Shown in pieces: positions 1 through 10,059 of a stretch of 64,000 bases of DNA (its first letter is position 1; each line of letters opens with the position of its first letter). Origin of the DNA: Macrocystis pyrifera (Eukaryota; Sar; Phaeophyceae; Laminariales; Laminariaceae); assembly GCA_031763025.1 (NCBI GenBank), contig JASSKH010000010.1, positions 10,433,427 through 10,497,426 on the forward strand, written 5' to 3'. Made by a program: the position numbers and the translations under genes. The notes beneath the pieces were generated by a model. It saw only the letters and a list, made by a program, of their open reading frames with translations. It ran no database searches and was not told the DNA's origin.

Positions 1-48
1 CCGGCGACGAGCATCAACAGTCGGCGAGACCCAACGAACTCGAAAAAG
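1..48 (+). CDS. Possible 3' part of a coding exon cut by the window edge
   Basis: The first 48 bases read open as 16 codons and end at AAG followed by GTATGT, a good 5' splice site. The frame encodes a basic, Arg/Ser/Thr/Asn-rich stretch with no recognised domain. The next exon is not identified. A 45-nt segment at 1365-1409 has a canonical acceptor (GCAG), an open frame in the same phase and an AAG|GTGAGG donor, so it could follow. A short open stretch ending in TAG after CCCCAG near 736 is an alternative. This is a weak call based on splice consensus only. Confidence 0.25.
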
Positions 49-2100
49 GTATGTATTGTTGGTTTCTTCTCACTACCTGCTCGCCTACTCCATACTGCTG
101 TAGAGGTGTCACTCGTGCATTCCGGTGGGTAGTGCTGCAGAAAATACGACCAAAATACCACCATGCTGCACTCATGTCGCGTACCGTACGTCCTTCCGTC
201 GCGCTTGGGACACATACCATGGCATCATATACAGCAAACCCCAGCTGCCCGGGGCTGATTTTCCGTGCGGCTGGTGCTGCAATGTCCCTTTTTCCTTCGC
301 GTAATTCGCTTTTTTTTACTCGCCGCGGCGGGCTTACTCCCGCCTGCGGCTTCGCGCACGCCCCCGCAATGGTCGAGGATGGCATAGATAGGCAAACAGA
401 GTCTGTAAAAGCGACATTCTCGCCAAGGGGTGGGTGCATTCGAACAATCAATGTCCCCACATTAGCAGCATCACTGCATAGGGATGGCGGTGTTGAGGAA
501 CGTCAATCGGGCGTCCAGGCTCAAAGTCTCATTTTGTGTATTATCGTCAGCTGTGTCATGGTTTTTTCCTATTTTTCTCCGCAAAAATCCAACAGTTTTC
601 TGTGTTCCATGTTGCTTACGCTAGCGTGTACCGCGAAAACCGCGTCTCGCGTAGATACGAGCAAAAAACACAGAACACTTCACGCATAAAGGATGACCGC
701 ACGGCTTGCTGGATGCGTGTATTTGTGTTTCATCGGCCCCAGGGGAGACAACACCGAACCGACCGCTAGCGTACTAATATCGCACAGCAGCCTTCTTGCC
801 GGCAATACTGCTGAAGTATTGTGATTTTTTTTTTGCGTTCGATATCAAGTGCCACAAGCTCCGGATCGACCGCGTTTCTCATTCTGGATGGGTGTCGATC
901 GCTTCTGTTTCTTATTTAGTTGCCCATTTTGAGTCGTGTTTTTTAAACTCAGCGTCCTCTGTGTGTTGACAATTTGAGCATTTGTTAGGTTATTTCTTAA
1001 CATACTGTACTGTACCTTGGGTACAGCAGCAGCAGCCGCCCTGCCCGTGCGTGTAAATACAACAGCAACAGCAGCAAGCAAGCTACAAAAATCCACATGC
1101 ACTTGCATGTATATGTATGAATACGAGAATGCGCAGCAGCAAACGTAAAAACCCTCAGCCAGTCGACAGCAACAAAGGAACTTGAAAGAAAAACAAACTT
1201 TGAACAAAGCAGACGCAAAGAGTGCTGCTGCGGCTCTAAAACTCGACTGAAAGCTCAGAACCTGCCCCCATATAGCAATAGGGCATCGGTAACTTAAACG
1301 TACCAGTAGAATATTGAGACGGTGTGTGCCATGAACCCGATTTCAGTAGGATTTCACGCTGCAGGCGCGGCCGAGGCCGCCACTGGCAGTGCCGGGAGGG
1401 GCGAGCAAGGTGAGGCACGTCCAGCAAACAGCGCACCGAGAGGTGAACCTCAACCCAAGCTTGGACGGTTTCGGCTCAGAACGTAGTACGAAATCTACCT
1501 TCAAATGGCTGACGCGCAACGCCATGGGTCATCCTACACATCATCGCTTGTATTTCCAAGCTTCTGGATAAGCCGTGGTCACAGGTGCCTTCCATTCTCC
1601 CCCCCGCGGTACGTGCCTTCATTTTTTTTTTATGGCGCACACGGTTCAGCATTCCCACCGCTCGTCGATTTTCATCAAATATTGCTGTTAGATAGCTCAC
1701 GCTCTCGCGCTTTCCGCTGGTCATTTTTTTTGGGGGGGGGAAAAGTCCCCACAAGTATGTGCTTTCGGTGATAATTGAACCCACGTAGTCGATTTCAGTA
1801 GGCACGGCGACCAACCTACCAAGTCACCGGGGATATATCCCCCCCCTGAATCCCGCAAGAGCGCAAAAGGCTTTAAAACGCTTTCATCGTAGGGTGGCCC
1901 ACCTGGGAATGTGTAAACCGTAGTGCTCGGAGAAACAAGTTCGAAGAAGAGCCAGCCGCACCACGTCCTCCTCGACGCGGCCGCTGCAAGTGTCCGAACG
2001 AGGGGCTCCATTATCGTGCTCGGCATCTGCCACTCAGTCATAACCGTCATATTCGTGCACGCATGAAACGCGGGCAAACGACGCAGCAGGGTACGCATAT
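49..2100. other. Stretch without a supportable gene
   Basis: Long overlapping open frames on both strands at 14-689 have no recognisable domain, and neither strand is favoured, so no gene is called. Around 1020-1080 there are short CAG runs. Exon-like segments at 1365-1409 and about 1929-2039 (plus strand) have acceptors and open frames but cannot be joined with confidence. Confidence 0.4.
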
Positions 2101-2274
2101 ATAGACTCACTTATTTTTTTGTATGTTTTCTCTGCGGGCTCGATTGGCATAATCCCTGGCCCCTCAGAGCTCCCGCTTGAACAACGCCTCCTTCTACCAC
2201 ATACGGAAACTTCGATTTCTTCGGTTTCTTCTTTTTCGTTCGTTTTTTCCGCCGTTTTTTCGACAAACACACCC

Positions 2275-2720
2275 AGCTCAGCCCAGCTCAGCTGAGCAGT
2301 GCAGCGCTATCCCAGCAGCGCAGCGCAGCGCGTGCCGTGTGGTGTCGTGCGGTGCCGTGCCCTCCCGTGTGGTGTGATGCTGTTCCGTCCTGTGCCTTGC
2401 TGTCTTCCTGTTTCGTACCTAGCAGCGAGATACCAGGCATCGTACCAAGTGCCAAGCACCAGTTACGAAGTACCACATAGAATCATAAAGAAGGCATAAA
2501 TCACACCCAACTCAGCACAGCTCAACAGCGCCGTGGGGTGCCGTGCTGTGCCGTGCTCTGCTTTTTCTATCTTCGTGCATACCAGGTAGCATATACACAA
2601 AGTGTAAGTACCAGTACCACATAGGATCACGAAAAAGGCACACACCCAGCTCAGCTCAGCTCAACTCAGCTCAGCTCACGCAGCAGCGCGGGGCCGTGCG
2701 GTGCTGTGCTTTATCTTCGC
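2275..2720. repeat. Degenerate CAGCTCAG / GTGCCGTGC simple-sequence tract
   Basis: Three blocks alternate short runs of CAGCTCAGC with runs rich in GTGCCGTGC and GTGCTGTGC, spaced about 180 bp apart and joined by similar sequence containing GTACCA. Just upstream (about 2130-2200) is a diverged piece of the repeat that forms the 1.14-kb tandem duplication at 7328-9609; the CCTCAGAGCTCCC core is shared. Confidence 0.6.
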
Positions 2721-2884
2721 ACATACCAAAAGAAGCACCTCGTACGTACATACATGCATGCATGCGGCGTCCGGGTTGTTTTCCTGGATGGAGCATGGAG
2801 CTCTTCAGTCTTTGCACCTAAAAAGTTGGGCCATCTATTCCGTCCCATTCTTCCTCGTAGATTTGCACCCCGCCTGACTGAAAA

Positions 2885-3625
2885 CCGGGTACCCGGTGGC
2901 GGGTACCCGGTGGCAGGTGGCGGGTACCCGGTGGCAGGTACCCGGAACCGTCGGAACCGGAACCGTCCCGGTCCAATTCACGAAATCGCGGGTATTTGTA
3001 CCCCGGGTACCCGGGTACTCGTCAATTGTTTTATACGGAGGCCCCCAGACTGGGGTATACCTTGATTCATATCATACATACACTGCAGCAGTAGCTGTGC
3101 CCCTAGACTCTCGCCTCCCGCCCTTGCAGACTACAGACCGACAATAGAGAATACCCCTACCTACACGTTCGCACAACACGCTACACGCGAGTAACTCAGT
3201 ACACAGACGCACACGATACCCCCAGCACAGCGTAGATGGTCCTACTTCACCATGAACCACAGAAGATAGACCAATCACGAGAAGTCCCAACCTTTCGATG
3301 TTGCTGTTCGTAGAGAGACCGATGTGATCGACCACCACGTGAAAATAGTGTATGGTAACCCGGGTACCCGTGTCCGCTTACCACGCCACCGATCAAACGC
3401 GAAAAGGGGAGCAAATAGTGTGTGGTAAACCGGGTACCCGGGTACCCGGGTACCCGTGTCCGCCTTACCACGCCACCTCTTAAACGCAAACGGGGAGCAA
3501 ATAAATAGTGTTTGGTAAACCGGGTACCCGGGTACTCGGGTAACCGGGTACCCGTGTCCCACCCAAAGGCTAAAAGGGGAGAAAATAGTGTCTGGTACCC
3601 GTGTCCACCGGAGCCCCGGGTACTC
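2885..3625. repeat. Tandem array rich in GGGTACCC palindromes
   Basis: The segment is dominated by overlapping CGGGTACCCGG units. From about 3348 to 3600 a longer unit of roughly 75-85 bp recurs three to four times. Each starts near AATAGTGT(A/G/T)TGGTA, runs through one to four GGGTACCC palindromes, then CGTGTCC and CCACC, and ends in AAACGCGAAAAGGGGAG or similar. No gene is supported inside. Confidence 0.75.
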
Positions 3626-4016
3626 GGTTCCGGTTCCGGCTGGAATGCCCCCCACCCGGTCGGGTACCCGATCCAAATTTTGAGGCCAGGGTGCAACTCT
3701 ACTTGCTTGTGAGGCCAGTTCTTACGCAGTCGGGTACGCGAATCGAAAAAGCCGGTCTCTGATAGGAAATAAAATCGGGCTTTCTTATAGTGATGAAAAA
3801 TAAGATTTTCGATCCCAATGTTTTCGATCGGGCAATCCGATACACGCATAGTCGAAAAACGTTTTTTTTTCAACGGGATGCGTGGATCGGATTTTTTTTA
3901 CCGAACAAGTGTTTGAAGCCCACCGCATCTCTCACCACCTCACGAAAGACACGGCCCAACCACAGAGCAGCAGCCTAGACACCTCCGATGCTGGGCTGAC
4001 TGCTCTACTGCTGCTA

Positions 4017-4041
4017 CTGCTGCTGCTGCTGCTGCTGCTGC
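4017..4041. repeat. (CTG)8 microsatellite
   Basis: About eight uninterrupted CTG units, preceded by interrupted CTG/CTA triplets. A plus-strand open frame reads it as a leucine run but shows no domain, so it is treated as a simple repeat. Confidence 0.8.
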
Positions 4042-4112
4042 TCACAGCGCAGCAGCTGAAGGGTGCACCTCCTAGAACCCGCGAGTAGGACACGAAGCAG
4101 TCTTCAGCTTAC

Positions 4113-4262
4113 GTTCGCCTGCAATACTCCAAAGAGCACAAAGATAAAGCTACGAGCTCGACCCGTTTGACGATAGCGAGGGTATCCAGACACACCCCAT
4201 CGAAGGGATAGTGGATCGGAAACCGACCTTCAAGATCTTTCCAACCCGACGGCATAACAATT
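4113..4262 (-). CDS. Candidate exon with an ankyrin-like peptide
   Basis: On the minus strand this segment stays open and ends at CGAAC|GTAAGC, a good donor. It encodes a peptide containing GRFPIHY, then LAIVKRVELV, which resembles the start and second helix of an ankyrin repeat. Ankyrin repeats mediate protein-protein contacts. The 5' boundary is uncertain because a GC-rich hairpin repeat lies at 4268-4308. A further minus-strand exon-like piece (about 4407-4476, TAG acceptor, GTAACA donor) lies upstream. No full gene can be built. Confidence 0.3.
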
Positions 4263-4267
4263 GGTCT

Positions 4268-4308
4268 GAGCGAGCGCAGCGGGCGGAACCGCCCGCTACG
4301 CGAAGCGC
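4268..4308. repeat. GC-rich hairpin repeat, copy 1
   Basis: Palindromic element GAGCGAGCGCAGCGGGCGG then a short loop then CCGCCCGC and GCGAAGCGC. The two arms pair to form a strong stem. Four more copies lie inside the 7.3-9.6 kb tandem duplication. Confidence 0.75.
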
Positions 4309-4579
4309 CTTGCATGACATTCATAGGCGTTGAGCGTGGTTTGAAGCTTTTTTTCGGCGTCGGGTACACATGCAGCGGTACAGCAGCACGTACCCCTGAT
4401 GTTACCGACTAGAGGAAGGTCCAAGTCTATTCCGCACCAACGCAGCAGCTCCTGCAGCTGCTGCCTGCTGTGCCACTATTGAAAAGACCAAAAAAAAGGT
4501 GGTGAACCGGCCGCCCGTGACTGCCGAGGACCTATGAAATATTGCACAGATGCTCCTAGTACCTGGGAGTAAAGTGAAG

Positions 4580-4745
4580 TCCTGCAGGTACTTCGTGTAC
4601 TCGCAGTATTTCGGGTCTGTGCACTGAGGATACTGCGAGTACGCGCGGTATTTCAAGGTTCAGTACTGCGAATACTTCCAGGCTCGCAATACTTCGGGGT
4701 TAGATACTCTGGGTACTGTACTCTCTGTACTCTCTGTACTCCAAA
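4580..4745. repeat. GTACT/AGTATTTC-rich short repeat block
   Basis: Repeated variants of GTACTCGCAGTATTTCGGG and TACTGCGAGTAC at 15-25 bp spacing. The same motif family recurs at 9725-9960. No gene is supported. Confidence 0.6.
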
Positions 4746-4834
4746 GATACTACACCTCGGACAGATGAATAGCTCGAGCGAGCTCTCTGAGGAGCTAGCT
4801 GACCGGTGAGCTACGTGAGCTACATGAGCTGCGC

Positions 4835-5215
4835 ATGTTTCCTGTCTTGAGCTATAGGAGGGTAGCTGATCTGCACATGTTTTCAAAGCTTGAGCTATGT
4901 ATAGAGGACAGCTCATGTGCACATATGTCCAGAGTGAGTGAGCTTTAGGATCTACATGAGCTAGCTCATCCACCCCTGAGATGAGCTATAGGAGCTACAT
5001 GAGCTACACATGTTTCCCCAGCTTGAGCTATAGGCGGTAGCTCATCTGCACAAGTTTTCAAAACTTGAGCTAAAGGCGAAAGCTCATCTGTACATGTTTT
5101 CAAAGCTTGAGCTATAGGTGGTAGCTCATCTGCACTGTTTTGAGCTATAGGCGATAGCTCATCTGCACGTGTTTTCAAGGCTTGAGCTATAGGGGATAGA
5201 TGAACTAGCTCATGA
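4835..5215. repeat. 42-bp minisatellite, array 1
   Basis: Tandem units of about 42 bp built as TTGAGCTATAGG(C/T)GGTAGCTC followed by ATCTGCACATGTTTTCAAAG, with some degenerate flanking units. Because 42 is a multiple of three, the minus strand stays open and reads as a 14-residue repeat containing DEL.PIAQ.LKTC. The frame has no other sign of being a gene, so a satellite is the better explanation. Confidence 0.75.
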
Positions 5216-5452
5216 GCTGTATAAGTGATCAATACGAGTACGCAGAACAGAACGACATCAACACAAATAACCATACCAGGCATATTTTTTGTACATACCA
5301 GGTACAGTATGGATCTGGTCGACACCCACCCGGAAGAATTTGATTTTTTCGTTTTTTGACAACAACAGCAACAGCAGCAGCTGTCACCACGTACACCACA
5401 AGAAGCGCTTGCACAAAACACAACACCGACACCACACAGCAATACCCCTAGT

Positions 5453-6179
5453 ATGCCCACGACCCGGGGTAGCAGCTCTAGCGGCGCTTCGGCCGTAGAC
5501 CAGCTGGCGGCGGGCAGCAAGCGGATCCATCGATGGACGGATGTGGACCCCACCAGCAACGCCATCGATGTGAATGAGAACAACGGTCAAACCCAGGCCG
5601 AAAGCAAGGTGCGTGTTTCGGAGGTCGTGTGATTTTGCTCACCTATTAATAGACCATGATGCTGCTGTTCGAGCTACATAATCCAATCTGTGTGCCTCTC
5701 TGGAGTAGTTGAAGCGCGTAGGGGACTGTACTACTCTAGTCGCAGGGTGGATGTACATGTATGAAGCGAGCTGTACTCGTAAGTGTGCGGGGTTTCACTT
5801 TTCGTCCAGGTGTCTGGTGTTTGCAAACCGTACTCGCACGAGCACAGCAGCAACGATGACAGTACACAGCAGTTTGTTGTCTTTAGTCGGCGGCTGATGT
5901 TATTCTTGTTCTTTCACAGCTGGCCTTCATGTTTTTTTCAAATAATACGGCAGTACCGTACATGATGTGTGTTCGAGATGCCTTGCTTGTTCAGCGCTCT
6001 TACGCGTCCTGTGTATCTTCTCACGCTGCGCTCACCAACAGAAGACCACGGAGACAGTCATTCGTGACATACCACCACCAAGCAGGTTTAGGCCGTGTAC
6101 CGTATCCGGCAAAACAGCCAACCGGTCTGACGAGGAGATCTTCGACAAGTACGAAGGGGAAAGCTCAAGCTTCACGTAG
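5453..6179 (+). CDS. Small two-exon gene, unknown 97-residue protein
   Basis: Exon 1 (5453-5608) starts at ATG, gives 52 codons and ends at AAG|GTGCGT. Exon 2 (6042-6179) follows a CAACAG acceptor, continues in phase 0 and ends at TAG after 45 codons. The joined protein of 97 residues is hydrophilic and probably disordered, with a Ser/Gly-rich N-terminus, an Asn/Gln-rich middle and an acidic tail ending in ESSSFT. There is no signal peptide, membrane segment or recognised domain. Upstream sequence is CA-rich, like a 5' leader. The intron is 433 bp. Support comes from the clean splice consensus, matching phase and higher GC of both exons. The function is unknown. Confidence 0.5.
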
Positions 6180-6449
6180 ACGCCTTGGGGATAAACGGGG
6201 GCAGCGCCCGGATCTTCTGTGAGATGGTTTGTGATAGGACTTCAACTGTTGTCCGCGTTTTTTTTGTAGCGATGTAGATAGTTTTTTTGTTTCTGCCTCT
6301 GTCTCGCCTTTGCATCTTGTGGTAGGCCCCAGCCAAGGAAACGATATGTGCGGGATTCAGATGATGCTGTGATTCAATGTAGTCTTGTGAATGAGTGATG
6401 GGTGGGTGGGTTGGCGGTCTGTTTTTTCGTTGGCGTTGCAGCGCACCAC

Positions 6450-6558
6450 TATTACGGGAGTCCATAGTTAACAGGACCAAATTTTGTTAGTAAAAATAGG
6501 AAAATATATAGATTTTTATGTACACCATAGGTCCTGTTAAGTATGGACCCCCGTAATA
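6450..6558. mobile_element. 109-bp foldback MITE, copy 1
   Basis: The element starts TTACGGGAGTCCATAGTTAA and ends in the inverted complement, with TA on each side. The terminal inverted repeats are about 28 bp and the centre is AT-rich. TA duplication is typical of Tc1/mariner-type non-autonomous elements. The right arm carries a base change (AAGTATGG instead of AACTATGG). Confidence 0.85.
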
Positions 6559-6834
6559 GTAGTAGCCTTTTTAGATTAATCATGTACATGTTATTTTATA
6601 TATGAGTCAAGTATGAGTATGCGAACAAATGCTAATAATAGTAACATCAATATTGATAATCTTAATGCTGTCGCCGTCGTTGAAATTTAATATGAATGGT
6701 AAGATGTACAACCCATATTATTCTTATACATTCGCACTTGGCCCTGGAGGGTGGGCTTTTTCAGCTACATATCTTACACGCATGTGTTGCCGAGGAAGAG
6801 CTACAATGAGCTGCGTACATGAGCTATGATTACG

Positions 6835-7270
6835 TTCTCCGGGGGTCAGCTATAGGTGATAGCTCATCTGCACATGTTTCCCCTGCTTGAGTTATAGGTG
6901 GTAGCTCATCTGCACATGTTTTGAAGGCTTGAGCTACAGAGGATAGCTCATCTACACACATGTTCCCAGGATGAGCTATAGGAGCTACATGAGCCAGTGC
7001 TTTTGGCCTTGTGATGAACTATAGGAGCTACATAAGGTATACATGTTTCCCCTGGCCTGAGCTATAGGCGGTAGCTCATCTGCACATGTTTTCAAAACTT
7101 GAGCTATAGAGAATAGCTCATCTACACACATTTGCCCAGGCTGAGCTATAGGAGCTACATGAGCTAATTCATCTGCCCCCGAGATGAGCTATAGGAACTG
7201 CATGAGCTACACATGTTTCCCCTGGCTTGAGCTAAAGGCGGAGCTTGAGCTATACACGATAGATGAGCTA
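6835..7270. repeat. 42-bp minisatellite, array 2
   Basis: Same unit family as the array at 4835-5215 (GAGCTATAGG..GGTAGCTCATCTGCACATGTTTT). Here many units are shortened or fused with a GAGCTACATGAGCTA variant. The two arrays lie about 1.6 kb apart on either side of the small two-exon gene and a MITE. Confidence 0.75.
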
Positions 7271-8221
7271 GCTCATGAGCTTTCCGGGGTATGAAATCTT
7301 GTCAATATGCGTAGTGTACTCGGAGTATAGAACTACTTATAGATATCTCACTCTCTGAGCGTGCTCGGTTGGTACATCCCTGGCCTCTCAGAGCTCCCAC
7401 TTGGAAATCGTCTCCTTTGATTACTTGCCGGATCTTCCAGCGGTTCTTTGTTTTCTCCATTTCTCTTCAGTCCCTTTTTCCTTTTTTCTTGTGTCGTTTC
7501 GTGTGCGTGCGTGTACTCCGACCACGGCACCGCGGGCGAGCGCGGCACCGTCGCGGGTGTCAGCGGATGGTGGCGGGTAGAGGGAGGGTTGCAAGGAGCG
7601 CGGTCGCCGTTTTCGTGGCTAGGCGTCGCGTGTGCCTCGGGACACGAGGAAAGCATGAATGGGCTCTGTCTGGCCTCCTGGTGTGGTTCCGGTTATACCA
7701 TGTACGAGTATGTAAGGGTCGTTTTGATATGCAAAATAAAATTGAAGCCGTGCTTATTTCTCCGACGAAACTAAAAATCACAGAGAGTGCGAGGTAGTGT
7801 GAGCACCAACTTTGTCGAGCTGGCAAACGAGGGCCACGGTGAGCACCGGGCTTCGTGCGAGGCGGGCGACAGGGCCCACTGTGGCAGAGAGGGAGGAAAG
7901 CTTTACCCGGACCGAATCGGTTGCGGGATGGTCACGAGAGGGGCGGGCGGCGTGCGAGGTTGAGAGAGAAGCTCTGCTGTTCGTTTTTCTTCTTTTTTTT
8001 CTTTTTGACCGGTGTAAGGTGTTCCAATCAGGCTGGAAATTATTACACGAGAGGGGACGGGGATTTGTTTTTACTTCCGAAAGTTTCGGTTTTATTTTCA
8101 TTGCTTTTGCGGTGATGCTGCTGTGCCGTGCTGTGCTTTCTCTTTCGTACATAAGACATACAACATACCAAAAGAAGGAAATAAGTACCCTACCCGGGGT
8201 ATGTACATACGTACGACATGT

Positions 8222-8260
8222 GAGCGAGCGTAGCGGGCGGAACCGCAGGCGACGCGAAGC
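8222..8260. repeat. GC-rich hairpin repeat, copy 2
   Basis: GAGCGAGCGTAGCGGGCGG / GCAGGCGACGCGAAGCG. One arm is mutated (CCGCAGG instead of CCGCCCG), which weakens the stem. Confidence 0.7.
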
Positions 8261-8419
8261 GTATGTGGCGTCCGAGCCGTTTTCTCCTGGAGCATGGCGG
8301 CAGGACTCTTGTTATCAAGTCGCCAGTTTGCAACTACAATAATACTATAATCATGAAAAAGCTATATTCAATCATGGACCTCAGTCCGCTTCGCATAATT
8401 TGATGTACTTTTCCTTTCT

Positions 8420-8465
8420 GAGCGAGCGTAGCGGGCGGCGTAGGCTGCCCGCGGAGCGAAGCGCC
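8420..8465. repeat. GC-rich hairpin repeat, copy 3
   Basis: GAGCGAGCGTAGCGGGCGG then CGTAGG then CTGCCCGCGGAGCGAAGCGC. It forms a stem with a short loop and lies at the junction of the two 1.14-kb units. Confidence 0.7.
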
Positions 8466-9358
8466 TTGTAGAACTACTTTCAGATATCTCACTCTGCGAG
8501 CGTGCTCGGTTGGTACATCCCTTGCCTCTCAGAGCTCCTACTTGGGAATCGCCTCTTTTTATTTCTTGCCGAACCTTTCCAGCGGTTCTTTTGTTTTCTC
8601 CATTTCTCTCGCCCACTTTCAGTCCTTTTTTCTTTTTTCTCCTTTCATTTCGTGTGCGTGCGTGTACTCGGAGCACGGCACCGCGGGCGAGCCTGGCGCC
8701 GTCGCGGGTGTCAGCGGGTGTTGGCGGGCAGAGGGGGGGTTGGAAGGAGCGCGATCGCCGTTTCCGTGGCTAGGGATTGCGTGTGCTTCGAGACACGAGG
8801 GAAGCATGACTAGGCTCTGTCTGGCCTCCATTTTGTGGTTTTTGGTAGAGTATGTACGATTTTATAAGGGTCGTTCGGGATTGCAAAATAATATTCAAGC
8901 GGTGCTTATTTTTGCGACCGGGCTGAAGCAAAAAAGAGAGAGGTACGCAGTCTGAGCACCAACATTGTCGAGCCTGCGAACGAGGGCCAAGGTGAGCACC
9001 GGGCTTCACGCGAAGCGGGCGACAGGGCTCACTGTGGCAGAGAGTGAGGAAGCTTTACCCGGACCGAATCGTTGGCGAGGTGGTCGCGAGGGGGGCGGGC
9101 GGCGTACGAGGCTGAGAGAGAAACTCTGCTGTTTTTTTTTTTTTTCTTTTTTGACCGGTGCAAGGTGTTCCAATCAGACAGAAAATTATTGCATGAGGGG
9201 ACGGGGATCATTTTTTCTTTCCAAAAAAATTGGTTTCATTTTCCTTGTTTTTGCGGTGCTGCTGTGCCGTGCTGTGCTTTCTCTTTCGTACATGCAGCAA
9301 GCATATCAAAGAAGAAAAGGATTACCCTACCTGGGGTATGTACGTACATACGGCATGT

Positions 9359-9398
9359 GGCGAGCGTAGCGGGCGGAACCGCCCGCGACGCGAAGCGT
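9359..9398. repeat. GC-rich hairpin repeat, copy 4
   Basis: GCGAGCGTAGCGGGCGG-AA-CCGCCCGCGACGCGAAGCG, a near-perfect stem, at the position matching copy 2 in the tandem duplication. Confidence 0.7.
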
Positions 9399-9556
9399 AT
9401 GTGGCGTCCGAGATGGTTTTTTCCTCAAGCATGGCGGCGGGACTCTTGGCATTATCATGTAGCCAGTTTGCAACTACAATAACATTTAAAAAAAACTATT
9501 ATATTCAATTATGAACCTCTGTCCGCTTCGCGTAACTTGATGTAGTTTTCCTTCCT

Positions 9557-9600
9557 GAGCGAGCGTAGCGGGCGGCGTAGCCGCCCGCGGAGCGAAGCGC
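9557..9600. repeat. GC-rich hairpin repeat, copy 5
   Basis: GAGCGAGCGTAGCGGGCGG / CCGCCCGCGGAGCGAAGCGC. It closes unit 2 of the tandem duplication, matching copy 3. Confidence 0.7.
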
Positions 9601-9724
9601 CTTGTAAAGCATATTTTGACCATCTATGCACCGTTTCGATAATTGCCTCCTTGTTTTTTTGTAGAAAACATTAACAGATCGTACCACGAGTGGGAGTTGG
9701 AGCACATCATCTTCGGAGGGGGGG

Positions 9725-9960
9725 GGGGGGAACTGGAGTACTTGAGTACTGGCCGTATTTCGGGAATATATACTGCACTTACTCGCAGTATTTCCGGGTT
9801 CAACACTCTACATACTCTCGAGTACCGCAAGTATTTCGGATGTTTGTACTGTGGGTATTCTGCTTGCACTCCGAATTCTGTACTGCTCGTACTCCCAGTA
9901 CTCGGGAGTGCGAAATGTACTCCATACTCCGAGTATACTAGGAGTATGAAGTACAGTATA
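9725..9960. repeat. GTACT/AGTATTTC-rich short repeat block
   Basis: A poly-G run (from about 9717) is followed by recurring GAGTACT, GCAGTATTTCGGG and GTACTCC motifs, similar to 4580-4745. Open frames over it are by-products of the repeat. Confidence 0.6.
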
Positions 9961-10059
9961 CCGGGAGCAACTGCTGCGACTTTCCTGGTATTGTATTACA
10001 CCGCAGCAGCATCGCGCCAAGCCTTGCGGTGCAGCACCTCGCTATCTACTACCAGGTAC

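Larger units (their letters stand above)
7328..8468. repeat. 1.14-kb tandem duplication, unit 1
   Basis: Begins with AGAACTACTTATAGATATCTC, continues through CCTCTCAGAGCTCCCACTTGG, a pyrimidine-rich tract and a GC-rich block, and ends in a pair of GC-rich hairpin repeats at 8222-8260 and 8420-8465. The next 1.14 kb repeats this order. Overlapping open frames on both strands are interrupted differently in the two units, so no gene is called. The family also occurs as a fragment near 2130. Confidence 0.75.
8469..9609. repeat. 1.14-kb tandem duplication, unit 2
   Basis: Direct repeat of 7328-8468 in the same orientation, clearly diverged by substitutions and small indels. It contains hairpin repeats at 9359-9398 and 9557-9600 at the matching places. 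No open frame is conserved between the units. Confidence 0.75.

Noticed and set aside
14-689. Long overlapping ORFs on both strands at the window start
   Set aside because: The two frames share bases, neither has a domain, and the plus frame starts at the exon/intron border predicted at 48/49.
4966-5583. 205-codon minus-strand ORF with 14-residue repeats
   Set aside because: It is produced by the 42-bp minisatellite; its repeats add nothing beyond the DNA period. The 5' part overlaps the plus-strand exon at 5453.
4835-7270. CRISPR-like array
   Set aside because: Repeat units are contiguous and degenerate without unique spacers, there are no cas genes, and the genome is eukaryotic.
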